From Phytobacter palmae (GTDB lineage Bacteria; Pseudomonadota; Gammaproteobacteria; Enterobacterales; Enterobacteriaceae): DNA of 64,000 nucleotides. The notes under the pieces are model-generated. The model was not told where the DNA came from, ran no database searches, and saw only the letters and a list, made by a program, of their open reading frames with translations. The stretch lies in the NCBI GenBank assembly GCA_900112785.1, contig FONB01000004.1, positions 124,488 through 188,487 of the forward strand, in the 5' to 3' direction. Positions 8,651 to 17,225 of the stretch are shown one piece after another (positions within the stretch are counted from its first letter, which is position 1; every line of letters begins with the position of its first letter). A program made the translations under genes and the position numbers.

Positions 8651-9604
8651 TTAGCAGGTAAAACGAGTACCGCCATTGCCACTTAGCGCGCGGGAAATGC
8701 CCTGCGGCGTGGTAATCAGGCCCAGCCCCTGCGGTTGAGCGCGCAAGTAAGTCAACATGGCCTCAATTTTCGGGGCCATGCTGCCCGCGCCAAATTCGCT
8801 GCTTTGCAGCAGCGCTTCTGCTTCGGCGAGTGAAAGCTGGCTAAGCCAGCGCTGCTGCGGTGAACCAAAATTGACGGCCACTTGCTCGACGCCCGTCGGG
8901 ATGAGCAGCATGCCAGCATTTAGTTCACAGGCTAATAGCGCCGAGGCGCGGTCTTTATCAATCACTGCCTGCGCCGCAACCAGCATGCCGTTACTATCGC
9001 GCCAGACCGGAATGCCACCGCCACCGCAGGCAATCACCACTACGTTCTGTGCCAACAGGTCGCGGATGATGGGGGTCTCGATAATTTCCAGCGGCGCCGG
9101 GGAGGGGACGACACGTCGCCAGCCGCGTCCTGAATCTTCGGCAATATGCCAGCCTTGCGTTTCTGCGAGACGGGTTGCCGTTTCGTGGTCCATCCAGGCA
9201 CCGATAGGTTTATCCGGCGTTGAGAATGCCGGATCGTTTGGGTCAATACGGGTTTGCGTCACCAGCGCCACAACGCGAATAGCGGAAAAACCCTGAGCCG
9301 CCAGGGCATTGCTCAACGCGTTCTGGAACATAAAGCCAATCGCGCCCTGTGTATCGCCAACCGCATACTCCAGCGGTACGGTGGGCGCTGCATCTTTAGC
9401 GACTTCACTGCGGCGCAGGATAAACCCCACCTGTGGGCCGTTGCCGTGTGTTAATACCACTCGCCAGCCAGCGGCAATCAACGCCACAACATGGCTGGCG
9501 GTCTCTTTTACTGCTTCATATTGCTGCTCAAGCGCATTTTCGCCCGGCGAGCGGATCAGTGCGTTGCCGCCGACAGCGACGACAGCTATCTTACCGCTAC
9601 ACAC
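8651..9604 (-). CDS. arcC: Carbamate kinase (catabolic, ArcC/YbcF family)
   Basis: This enzyme converts carbamoyl phosphate + ADP to ATP + carbamate. The protein has 317 aa, with the amino-acid-kinase N-terminus VAVGGNAL, the THGNGPQVG loop, a central GGGGIPV motif and a C-terminal GNGGTRF, all typical of carbamate kinase. The start is the GTG at 9604, which doubles as the last valine codon of the preceding ylbE-like gene, with a GGAGGGG Shine-Dalgarno just upstream. Carbamate kinase next to FdrA/YlbE homologues mirrors the E. coli allantoin locus (fdrA-ylbE-ylbF-ybcF). There it harvests ATP from carbamoyl phosphate released from oxalurate. Confidence 0.9.
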   Translation of the reverse strand: MCSGKIAVVAVGGNALIRSPGENALEQQYEAVKETASHVVALIAAGWRVVLTHGNGPQVGFILRRSEVAKDAAPTVPLEYAVGDTQGAIGFMFQNALSNALAAQGFSAIRVVALVTQTRIDPNDPAFSTPDKPIGAWMDHETATRLAETQGWHIAEDSGRGWRRVVPSPAPLEIIETPIIRDLLAQNVVVIACGGGGIPVWRDSNGMLVAAQAVIDKDRASALLACELNAGMLLIPTGVEQVAVNFGSPQQRWLSQLSLAEAEALLQSSEFGAGSMAPKIEAMLTYLRAQPQGLGLITTPQGISRALSGNGGTRFTC

Positions 9605-10997
9605 GATCGTTCCCCTCCGACAATGCGTTCAGCCCGGCAATGAAGCACGCCAGCGGTGCGGTAGTGATACCCGCGCCAATTTGTCCGACGCCCGCCAGTT
9701 TATGGGCGATACCGGTATTGATAATGGGCAGAATATTGCTGTCAACAACGCGCCGCGCGTCAATGCCGCAGCCACTACCGACAAAATTGAGGGCTGGCAG
9801 GGTAAATGCCGGCTGGGTGGTTAAGGTAATTTCATGCATGGCCTGACTGTGTCTCACCGCATCAGCCGGGCTGCCGCCAACAAATTTGACGATGGCTGGT
9901 GACGCCGCCATGGCAAAGCCGCCAATGCCTGCGGTTTCCGTAATCGCGGAGTCGCCCAGATCTGCTGCTGCATCGTTAATGCCAAAACCAGGAAAAAACA
10001 GGCCATCAACCGGGTTTGCCGGTGCCTGGAACCAGCGATCGCCGGTCCCGGAAAGACGGATACCGAAGTTGACGCCGTTGCGTGCCATCACCGTGACCAT
10101 TGAGCTGTGCGGGACATCACTGGCAGCATCAAGCATCGATTTACAGGCCGCCATGGAAAGATTCAGGAAAAAGTGATCGTTGGCCGCGATAAACTCCAGC
10201 ACTTCCGGCCCCTTTTCAAGACGCGCCAGATGGGAGGCAAGGCGGCGAAAGAACAACCCGCTGGCCGCGACGTTGCGGTTATGGCATTCATCACCCATAT
10301 GTAGCGCCTGGGCAATCATTGGCTTAAGTTCTATATCGCCACTCATGGCGAGTGCCTGCTTGAGCACAGGGGCCAGCACATCGGCCATCCAGCGCAAGCG
10401 GGTCAGGACATCCTCGTGGTTGGCGCCAAAGCGCAGCACTTTCCCCAGCCCTTCGTTGAAATTACAGTAAGCCCGGTTGCCATGCGTTTTATTCTCTACT
10501 ATCCATACAGGCATAGAGGGGCTGATAATCCCCGCCATTGGCCCGGTGGCGTGGTGGTGATGACAGGGTTCCAGCGCGACCTCGCCCTTTGCCGCCATTA
10601 GCATGGCCTGCTCAACGTTGTCGGCCCAGCCTTCGAGCACAATCGCACCGGCGATCGCCCCCTGCATGGGGCCACACATATCTGCCCAGGCGATGGGCGG
10701 GCCTGCATGCAGAATTTTGCGTTCTGCTGCCAGCGCCGGAATCGCTTCCTGCGCTGTACTGATGCCGATCAGCACCGGTTGCGCATCCAGGTAGCGCTGC
10801 AACGCGATGTCGTTTGCCGCATCCACGCGGGTATCCGCCATTAATTTCGCCAGCATCCAGTTAGCCTCTTCGTCACCGAATGCTGCGGGCTGCCATTGCA
10901 GATGCAAAACGTCCCCGCCTGCATCACGCAGATTATTGGCGAAACTCTCCAGGCCCAGGTTGAGCACGCTGAGCGGTTGTTGAAATAACGTCGTCAT
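9597..10997 (-). CDS. ylbE: YlbE/AllG-like transcarbamylase subunit (DUF1116)
   Basis: The 466-aa protein belongs to the DUF1116 family. The family's landmarks include GPPIAWADMCGPMQGA, HHHHATGPMAGI, NGVNFGIRLSGTGDRWF and GSGCGIDARRVVDSN. Its E. coli relative YlbE (AllG) has been reported to form oxamate transcarbamylase with FdrA (AllF) and YlbF (AllH). It starts three bases after the fdrA stop codon and overlaps arcC by eight bases, so the three are translated as a block. The true substrate here could be oxalurate or another ureide. Confidence 0.85.
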   Translation of the reverse strand: MTTLFQQPLSVLNLGLESFANNLRDAGGDVLHLQWQPAAFGDEEANWMLAKLMADTRVDAANDIALQRYLDAQPVLIGISTAQEAIPALAAERKILHAGPPIAWADMCGPMQGAIAGAIVLEGWADNVEQAMLMAAKGEVALEPCHHHHATGPMAGIISPSMPVWIVENKTHGNRAYCNFNEGLGKVLRFGANHEDVLTRLRWMADVLAPVLKQALAMSGDIELKPMIAQALHMGDECHNRNVAASGLFFRRLASHLARLEKGPEVLEFIAANDHFFLNLSMAACKSMLDAASDVPHSSMVTVMARNGVNFGIRLSGTGDRWFQAPANPVDGLFFPGFGINDAAADLGDSAITETAGIGGFAMAASPAIVKFVGGSPADAVRHSQAMHEITLTTQPAFTLPALNFVGSGCGIDARRVVDSNILPIINTGIAHKLAGVGQIGAGITTAPLACFIAGLNALSEGNDRV

Positions 10998-11000
10998 AAT

Positions 11001-12548
11001 CTATTTCCGTTGAAGGGCTACAAAAGCCGCCAGCCGCGCGGCCTCGATATTGCTGTTTGCCACCAGAACGCCAGCCTGTTCCAGACGTTCAATTTGCTGC
11101 TGACGATTCTGAGGATCGTCTTCGGTCCCGCAAACGTGAGCAATCAGCAGAAGATGCCGCTGCGCTTGTGCGGCTTCTTGCTGCAAAGTGTCGAGCACGG
11201 GCAGCAATGTGGCGCAAGGATCTGCGCTGGCGCCGTAGCCCAGTACTATGTCAAACAGCAGGACGGCCGTGGCAGGATCGCGACCTTCCGATAACAGGCG
11301 TGCATTGCGCAGTTCGGGGTCAATCATGGGATGCGGTCGGCCCTGGGTGAATTCATCATCCCCCATATCAACCAGACTATGTCCGGTACCCTGCTGGCGG
11401 CTGCGTAATTCCGTGGCCCCACGGACAGGGACGTTGGATTCACATGACAGCCCCGCCGCCAGCAGGGCCAGTTGTGCTTCGTAACAGAATGTGCCACCGG
11501 CGAAAACGCCGCGAATGTCTTTTTGTTGTGCCGCCATTGCCCCGATGCTGTCCCGGGCTTTGGTAAGGAGAGATTCCCTGGTGTTGGTCTCTTTGGGCGC
11601 CTTTTTGCCCTCTAACGTGGCTACCGCAATCTCCGCTGCGTGACGCAGACTGAGTGCGGGCAGGACGCCTTCATATTGCAAACTGTGCTCGTCGGCGCCC
11701 AGGAAATGGACGACGACGGGTTTTTCACACTGGCGTGCGCAGGCCAGTACTTTTTGCATAATCCCTGGTGCTGGTGGTTTAGAAATGAGAACAATAAGTT
11801 GTGTTTCAGGGTCTTCTGCTAACAGGGTTATTCCCTGAATCATGCTCAGACCGCCGATTGCCTCGTGCAGATCTCGTCCGCCCGTGCCGATGGCCTGCGA
11901 CACGCCAGCGCCAAGATGGTGAATATGGCAGCTGACCTCTTGTAATCCTGTCCCGGATGCCGCCACCAGGCCAATGGCGCCGCGGCGTACCACATTGGCA
12001 AAGCCCAGCGGCAGACCGTTGATAATGGCCGTGCCGCAATCGGGTCCCATGACTAACAGCTGGTTTTGACTGGCGTAACGCTTGATAGCGGCTTCTTGCT
12101 CTTCCGGGACGTTATCGCTGAATATCATCACGTGCAGACCGTTACTCAACGCCTTAAGCGCTTCGGCAGCAGCATAGCGGCCTGGCACAGAAATCAGGGC
12201 AAAATTGGCCTCCAGCGCATCATGCAGACCCATTGCGATGCTGACAGGTATACGTTGTGTCGTACCGGAGACGGGTTCTACTGCGGCCGGGCGCAGTAAT
12301 GAAGCCGCAAGTTCCAGCGCCGCTTGCGCAGCGGCTTCGCTGGCGTTCAGCGCAATTAACAGATCGTTAGGACGTGCGTCGATGACAATGTCCAGGCCTG
12401 CATCACGCATGCGTTCAATGTTAGCCGGGGTCGCCATGGCGACAGATGCCTGCTCTACCCCATCCAGCGCGTTGAGTTTGGCGGAGATCTGCATAAGGGA
12501 AACGGAGTCCTTATACAGGTTCGGAAAACATTGATAGTGCAGTGTCAT
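11001..12548 (-). CDS. fdrA: FdrA/AllF-like acyl-CoA-synthetase-fold transcarbamylase subunit
   Basis: The 515-aa protein resembles FdrA, a succinyl-CoA-synthetase-like protein. It has a CoA-binding-like N-terminal half containing VMGPDCGTAIINGLPLGFAN and GLVAASGTGLQEV, then a ligase-like C-terminal half with GGTFCYEAQ and FDIVLGYGA. In E. coli FdrA is part of the oxamate transcarbamylase, releasing carbamoyl phosphate from oxalurate. The ATG at 12548 has a GAGGA site. It follows the biuret-hydrolase-like gene after a 67-base gap and precedes ylbE by three bases. Confidence 0.85.
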   Translation of the reverse strand: MTLHYQCFPNLYKDSVSLMQISAKLNALDGVEQASVAMATPANIERMRDAGLDIVIDARPNDLLIALNASEAAAQAALELAASLLRPAAVEPVSGTTQRIPVSIAMGLHDALEANFALISVPGRYAAAEALKALSNGLHVMIFSDNVPEEQEAAIKRYASQNQLLVMGPDCGTAIINGLPLGFANVVRRGAIGLVAASGTGLQEVSCHIHHLGAGVSQAIGTGGRDLHEAIGGLSMIQGITLLAEDPETQLIVLISKPPAPGIMQKVLACARQCEKPVVVHFLGADEHSLQYEGVLPALSLRHAAEIAVATLEGKKAPKETNTRESLLTKARDSIGAMAAQQKDIRGVFAGGTFCYEAQLALLAAGLSCESNVPVRGATELRSRQQGTGHSLVDMGDDEFTQGRPHPMIDPELRNARLLSEGRDPATAVLLFDIVLGYGASADPCATLLPVLDTLQQEAAQAQRHLLLIAHVCGTEDDPQNRQQQIERLEQAGVLVANSNIEAARLAAFVALQRK

Positions 12549-12615
12549 CTTTTATCCTCGGGCAAAAACGGTGCTCGCTTTGCTGCTTACTACGTTGTAT
12601 CGGTGTACCGGAGCA

Positions 12616-13278
12616 TCATGGGCGCAGTGCCGCAATGACCTCCGTTGAATGGCTCACCCAGCCGACAATGGCGCCCTGGGCTTTGATCATCGCCAGCGCC
12701 GCCTGATGAAATTCCGGAAAGTAGGAGGCACAGCAATCTTCTGGTATCACTAATTCATAGCCGCGATCGTTGGCTTCACGGGCGGTACTCTGCACACACA
12801 CTTCGGTGGTGACGCCGCAGATAATGAGAGAGGAGATGCGCTGAGATTGCAGAATCAGATGCAGGTCAGTGGCGTAAAACGCCCCTTTACCCGGTTTATC
12901 AATCACCGGCTCGCCGGGCTGTGGCGCGAGTTCTGGAATAATGTCGTGGCCCGGCTGGCCCCGCACCAGAATGCGGCCCATCGGTCCTGGCTCGCCAATA
13001 AAGGTTTTGCCACCACGGGTGCGTTTGGCGGGCAGGCAATCGCTGAGGTCATCACGGTGCCCTTCCCGGGTATGAATAATCAGCAGACCCGCTTCGCGAG
13101 CGCTTTTCAGCAATGCGGCACAGGGTTCGATAGCACGGCGAACGAGGGAGACGTCATTGCCAAGGGCTTCGCCAAAACCACCGCGTTCAACAAAGTCGCG
13201 CTGCATATCAATAACCACAAGTGCGGTGGTGGCGGGATCGAACTGAAAGTCAAAAGGTTGGGCTTTAATCGAGCGCAT
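12616..13278 (-). CDS. Biuret-hydrolase-like cysteine hydrolase (isochorismatase superfamily)
   Basis: This 220-aa cysteine amidohydrolase has the Asp-Lys-Cys catalytic triad of the family: Asp in VVIDMQRDF, Lys in [14 protein letters not shown], and Cys in [20 protein letters not shown]. The signature stretches [27 protein letters not shown] and HDIIPELAP closely resemble what I recall of rhizobial biuret hydrolase (BiuH), more than RutB or nicotinamidase. BiuH converts biuret to allophanate and ammonia. The gene heads the minus-strand operon, with an AAGGGG Shine-Dalgarno, and is divergent from the DUF2877 gene. Another ureide amide is possible as substrate. Confidence 0.75.
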   Translation of the reverse strand: MRSIKAQPFDFQFDPATTALVVIDMQRDFVERGGFGEALGNDVSLVRRAIEPCAALLKSAREAGLLIIHTREGHRDDLSDCLPAKRTRGGKTFIGEPGPMGRILVRGQPGHDIIPELAPQPGEPVIDKPGKGAFYATDLHLILQSQRISSLIICGVTTEVCVQSTAREANDRGYELVIPEDCCASYFPEFHQAALAMIKAQGAIVGWVSHSTEVIAALRP

Positions 13279-13517
13279 AAACGTCCCCTTGTTGATTCGC
13301 CTTTAACTGGAGTGTACGGAGTGATAACGCCGTTTGCGCAAAAAGGTTTTCTGCCTGAACCTCAAAAAATATGAGGCATATCTGTACGCGAAAACGCCAT
13401 AATGCGTAAGTCGTGTACTGGCGAGGCTTTAGGCGTACAAGCGTCGGACTGGAATAAAAAAATGACCCAAAACAAGATAGCGGATTTGTGACCTCGCACC
13501 TATTAACTGGAGTGATA
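13279..13517. promoter_or_regulatory. Divergent control region of the ureide cluster
   Basis: This intergenic stretch separates the biuret-hydrolase-like gene (minus) from the DUF2877 gene (plus). It holds two exact copies of TTAACTGGAGTG (13303-13314 and 13503-13514), the second of which supplies the ribosome binding site of the DUF2877 gene. It also holds four GTAC-centred motifs, two of which form the inverted pair TGTAC (13414-13418) and GTACA (13435-13439). These suit binding by the cluster's LysR protein, but no operator is proven. Confidence 0.45.
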
Positions 13518-14336
13518 ATGAGCTCAGGACGGGACGTTGTGGCGACACAACTTTGCGATGCGTTACTACCATGGTTCCCGGCGGTTTCCTGGCTTCGGGT
13601 GCATTCGGTTTTTCAGCGTGCCTGTAACATACAAACGCCGCAAGGGAGATTATGGGTGGTCCAGGCGCGTGACATGCCTTTAGCCCCGGCGGGTATGGTG
13701 ACTGACTGTGCTGATTTACGCCCTCTTTTTACCGTGGGGGAAAGGTTACGCTGGCGCGATGAGACCTGCCTGTATGGTACAAAAGCGAGTATCGAACTGC
13801 GCTCAGCCAGGCCTGTTTCCACGCGGCTCGACCCCTGTGGCGAAGCACAAACGCTGGCGCGTCTGGCGGCAGAGATCGCGGCCTTTTTTAGCTATCAGCC
13901 GAAAAAAGGTATTCGCCAGGCGCTGCTAACGGACGCTACGTTAATAGACGCACAGGCATCTCTGGTCCACTGGCTGCGCACCGGTGAAGGGGAGCTGGAT
14001 GCACTGCTTATTCGCTTTATTGGCCGGGGGGAGGGGCTCACCCCCGCCGGGGATGATTTCCTGCTGGGTGTGTCACTGGTATTGAATCACTGGCGCTTTG
14101 CGCACGCAGCGGCATTAAACGCGGCGTTGCCCCCCTTACTTGACCGTACGACCGATATCAGTCGCGCCATGCTGGAGCAGGGCTGTGATAGCCGTTACAG
14201 CGCCCTGTTGCTGACGCTGGTGACAGGCGCCAGCGAAACATGGCCTCAGGCGATTGTCCGTGTCGCCACTTATGGGCACTCTTCTGGTCACGATATGCTG
14301 GCCGGTATTCTCACGGCAGCGCATGCGTTAGCTTAA
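13518..14336 (+). CDS. ylbF: DUF2877 protein, YlbF/AllH-like
   Basis: The protein has 272 aa when started at the ATG at 13518, which has TGGAG seven bases upstream; a longer frame from 13488 lacks such a site. It carries the two DUF2877 hallmarks GEGLTPAGDDFLLG and GHSSGHDMLAGIL. The E. coli family member YlbF (AllH) was reported as the third subunit needed for oxamate transcarbamylase. Unlike in E. coli, this gene is separated from fdrA-ylbE and read in the opposite direction. Its 3' end overlaps the convergent LysR gene by nine bases. Copy-number balance with FdrA/YlbE would therefore depend on the shared divergent region. Confidence 0.8.
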   Translation: MSSGRDVVATQLCDALLPWFPAVSWLRVHSVFQRACNIQTPQGRLWVVQARDMPLAPAGMVTDCADLRPLFTVGERLRWRDETCLYGTKASIELRSARPVSTRLDPCGEAQTLARLAAEIAAFFSYQPKKGIRQALLTDATLIDAQASLVHWLRTGEGELDALLIRFIGRGEGLTPAGDDFLLGVSLVLNHWRFAHAAALNAALPPLLDRTTDISRAMLEQGCDSRYSALLLTLVTGASETWPQAIVRVATYGHSSGHDMLAGILTAAHALA

Positions 14337-15239
14337 TGCCGTAAATAACGCTTTCTGCACGTCCGGTTGTTTTAACTGCTGCAACCACCAGTTAAAACAG
14401 GGGCGCGGCGGCCTGCTTTGCCAGGCCAGAAACAGCGGCGTCGGTTGCTTACTCTCTTCAACCTGCAGGTGTACGAGTCGACCATCATCAATATAGTGCT
14501 GGCAGATATGGCGCGGCAGAAAACCAATGCCCAGCCCTTTGAGATGCATAGTGATTTTTGCGTGGTAATCAGGCACGACCACCGCTTTTTGTCCCCGTAG
14601 TTGCCAGGCGACTTTGGGTTCAAGTTTTACCGAGGTATCCGGGATGCAAACTGCGGGATAACGACGCAGGTCGTCGGCACGCAGTGGACGATGAATGGCG
14701 GTAAGAGGATGATCGGGCGCGATGGCAAATAGCCATTCGGCCGTGCCTATCTCCAGGCAGCATATTTCTCCGGGTAATGCGACCTGGTTCGGCGCGGCAA
14801 TAGCAATATCAGCCCGTTTTTCCAGTAAGGCATCCCAGACACCATCATGCACATCAATCGCGATATGAATCTCGGTTTGCGGGAAAAGCAATTCACTTTC
14901 TGACACCAGCGTGTAAATCGGCCGCAGGCTGACGATATTATTAAGGGTGATATTGAGGCGTGTCTCTACCCCGGCGGCAATACGCTGGGTGGCAAACTGC
15001 AGATCGTCCAGTTGAGACAGGATAATCTGCCCCTTACTAATGAAATAATGTCCAGCCTCTGTTAATTCCAGCTGTTTCCCGAGGCGTTTGAATAACTTAA
15101 GTCCCAATTCGCTTTCCAGCTTATGAACCGTATAGCTGAGCGCTGTCGGTACTTTATGCAGTTCCTCTGCGGCTGCAGCGAAACTACCACAGCGTGCAAT
15201 GGTGATAATCACATTCAATGCTTGTGCACTAATCAACAT
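14328..15239 (-). CDS. LysR-type regulator of the ureide cluster
   Basis: The 303-aa LysR-type transcriptional regulator has an N-terminal winged helix-turn-helix (about residues 5-64, with SFAAAAEELHKVPTALSYTVHKLE as the recognition region) and a C-terminal periplasmic-binding-like effector domain. The ATG at 15239 has a GGGAGA site. Its position next to the cluster suggests local control, with a pathway ureide or carbamoyl compound as inducer; this is inferred from location. It could equally act on the bcsO promoter, with which it is divergent. Confidence 0.8.
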   Translation of the reverse strand: MLISAQALNVIITIARCGSFAAAAEELHKVPTALSYTVHKLESELGLKLFKRLGKQLELTEAGHYFISKGQIILSQLDDLQFATQRIAAGVETRLNITLNNIVSLRPIYTLVSESELLFPQTEIHIAIDVHDGVWDALLEKRADIAIAAPNQVALPGEICCLEIGTAEWLFAIAPDHPLTAIHRPLRADDLRRYPAVCIPDTSVKLEPKVAWQLRGQKAVVVPDYHAKITMHLKGLGIGFLPRHICQHYIDDGRLVHLQVEESKQPTPLFLAWQSRPPRPCFNWWLQQLKQPDVQKALFTALS

Positions 15240-15799
15240 GCCGTCTCCCTTGCCGGATAGCGCGCTATTATTATTTAACGCATTACATGCCTCCAGACCG
15301 GCTTGCTCATCCGGCCTCTGCTAAAAACAGGCTTGTTGCGCTAATTCTCACAGTACTGGTGAGTTGTCGTTTTTTATCCTGGTTCTAAATCAAATATTTA
15401 TTTCTAAATATTTCTGTAGGTTACTAATAATTAAACTGATCACTATTCATACTGGCGTAAAATCCTGTATAATATCTATTATTTAGGTTTTTGTGTTAGT
15501 CATTCACATTAGGATGATTCTTGTATTGTTGTTCAATGCGGCGAGTCGCTATTAACTACTTTAATGATTTTTAGAGAAAAAAAAGATAGCATGTGTACAG
15601 CTGAACTTTATATATTTGCTTGAAATAAACAGCGTGTTAGCACTGGTGTAATTTAACCACGCGATAATAAGGCGCATCGTTAATAGCCAAAGCACCTACG
15701 TACCCACATGACAGGCGAACAGCCTAATTATAAAACGAATCTGCCAATAACTGATCGCTCAGGTTATGCAGGTGGTGGGTATATAGTTTTTTGTAAATC
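15240..15799 (+). promoter_or_regulatory. Long AT-rich upstream region of the type I bcs operon
   Basis: There is no gene in these 560 bases. A good sigma-70 promoter candidate is TTCATA (15446-15451) and a perfect TATAAT (15468-15473), 16 bases apart. It would give a leader of about 320 bases before bcsO. A REP-like GCCGGATAGCGC ... CATCCGGCC segment lies near 15252-15316, close to the LysR start. The long leader leaves room for post-transcriptional or regulator-dependent control of cellulose synthesis, but I see no recognisable riboswitch. Confidence 0.45.
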
Positions 15800-16414
15800 A
15801 TGAGTATAGCCATGAATCATTATGATGATTTGCAGAGGTTTAAGGATAAGACCCGCAACCAAAAATACGAATTTAAGGATCTTTCGGCGCAGAACCTCTC
15901 TCCTGACCATGGAAGTTGGGCGATCATGAATCAGCTCGCTCCTGCGTCTGAGGCGTCTAAACTGGCGATGGGTGGCCATGTCTCGCTACCGCAGCCGCAG
16001 GCTATTGCGCCGGACGTCTTTGCGAGCGCTGAGCGCCATGAGATCGTCGAACGCACTGAAAGTATCGACAGCACCGAAAATATCGAAAGTGCCGTAAGTA
16101 CCGACAGCACCGAAAGCAGCATTGAAAGCGTGCTTCCTCCTGCCGACGCAGAAGTACCGGCGGTGACCGCACCGTCTATTTTCCGTGATATTGCCGGACA
16201 GCTTGCATCACAATCGGAGGCACCCGTTGCGCCTGTGGCCCGACAGGCGCCTGACCCGGTTTTACCCCCGGCAACGACCCCCCCAGCCTCGTCTGCGACA
16301 GTCTCTACTGATTACTCCCGGCTGTTTGCAACGAAAGCGACAGAACCAAAACCCACCGTAGAAAAAAACCAACCTTTACAATCTTTGCTAGAAAGGATCG
16401 CTGCATGCCGTTGA
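15800..16414 (+). CDS. bcsO: BcsO, Ser/Glu/Pro-rich cellulose biosynthesis protein
   Basis: The 204-aa protein heads the type I bcs operon and resembles the proline-rich BcsO proteins of such loci by position and composition. The N-terminus (NHYDDLQRFKDK) looks folded. Residues about 83-112 are an acidic Ser/Thr repeat (units like ESIDSTEN, STDSTESS). Residues about 113-180 are Pro/Ala-rich and probably disordered. A short helix (LQSLLERIAACR) closes the protein. The start is ambiguous: ATG at 15800 or ATG at 15812, neither with a good Shine-Dalgarno. It overlaps bcsQ by ten bases. Its biochemical role is not established; a scaffold for the synthase complex is one idea. Confidence 0.75.
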   Translation: MSIAMNHYDDLQRFKDKTRNQKYEFKDLSAQNLSPDHGSWAIMNQLAPASEASKLAMGGHVSLPQPQAIAPDVFASAERHEIVERTESIDSTENIESAVSTDSTESSIESVLPPADAEVPAVTAPSIFRDIAGQLASQSEAPVAPVARQAPDPVLPPATTPPASSATVSTDYSRLFATKATEPKPTVEKNQPLQSLLERIAACR

Positions 16415-17208
16415 TTTGTGTTTGTTCACCGAAGGGTGGTGTTGGGAAAACGACGCTTACGGCTAATCTGGCTTATGCCCTTGCGCGATCTGGCAGCAAG
16501 GTCCTGGCGCTGGATTTTGACGTGCAGAACGCGCTGCGCTTGCATTTTGGCGTCCCTCTGTCTGACGAGCGCGGTTTCGTCGCCAAAGCGGCAGAATCCT
16601 CGGACTGGAGCCAGTTTGTTTTGACCGCAGGCGGGAATATCTTTGTGTTGCCTTATGGTGAAGCCAGCGAAGAGCAACGCCTGTTTTTTGAAGAGCGTCT
16701 GACGAATGACGAACATTTTCTGATTCGTGGCCTGAACACGTTGCTGAATTATCCGGGCCTGATCATTGTGGCCGATTTTCCTCCCGGCCCGTCTGCTGCA
16801 TTAAAAGCTATGTCGCGTCTGGCAGACCTGCATCTGGTCATCATGCAGGCGGATACGGCCTCTCTCTCACTGTTGCCTCATGTTGAAAATCACCGTCTGA
16901 CCGGGGATGTCCTCAATCGAAAAGCGGGCCATTATTTTGTGCTCAACCAGAGCGACAACCGCCGTCAGGTCAGCCGGGATGTCACCGCATTTATGGAACA
17001 GAAATTAGGTAATCAGCTCCTGGGCGTTATTCATCGTGATGAGAGCGTCATAGAAGCGAATGCCTCGCAGCAATCGGTTTTCGACTTTAGTCCTGCATCC
17101 GCCGCTGCATTCGATATCGAACTCATTGCAAAAAGAGTCGCCGGAATCTTAGGCGTAAAAATCGGAGACGGCACGGTTCACAGTAAACCGAAAATGTCTG
17201 GCTTCTAA
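16405..17208 (+). CDS. bcsQ: BcsQ (type I copy), MinD/ParA-like ATPase
   Basis: The 267-aa ATPase of the ParA/MinD superfamily has a canonical deviant Walker A, SPKGGVGKTT, at residues 8-17, and DFDVQNALRLHFG matching the switch region. BcsQ proteins help place and activate the cellulose synthase at the pole in E. coli. This copy keeps both signature lysines, unlike the type II copy at 31584. It lies 17 bases before bcsA and overlaps bcsO. Confidence 0.88.
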   Translation: MPLICVCSPKGGVGKTTLTANLAYALARSGSKVLALDFDVQNALRLHFGVPLSDERGFVAKAAESSDWSQFVLTAGGNIFVLPYGEASEEQRLFFEERLTNDEHFLIRGLNTLLNYPGLIIVADFPPGPSAALKAMSRLADLHLVIMQADTASLSLLPHVENHRLTGDVLNRKAGHYFVLNQSDNRRQVSRDVTAFMEQKLGNQLLGVIHRDESVIEANASQQSVFDFSPASAAAFDIELIAKRVAGILGVKIGDGTVHSKPKMSGF

Positions 17209-17225
17209 TTCGCGCAGGGCAACCT

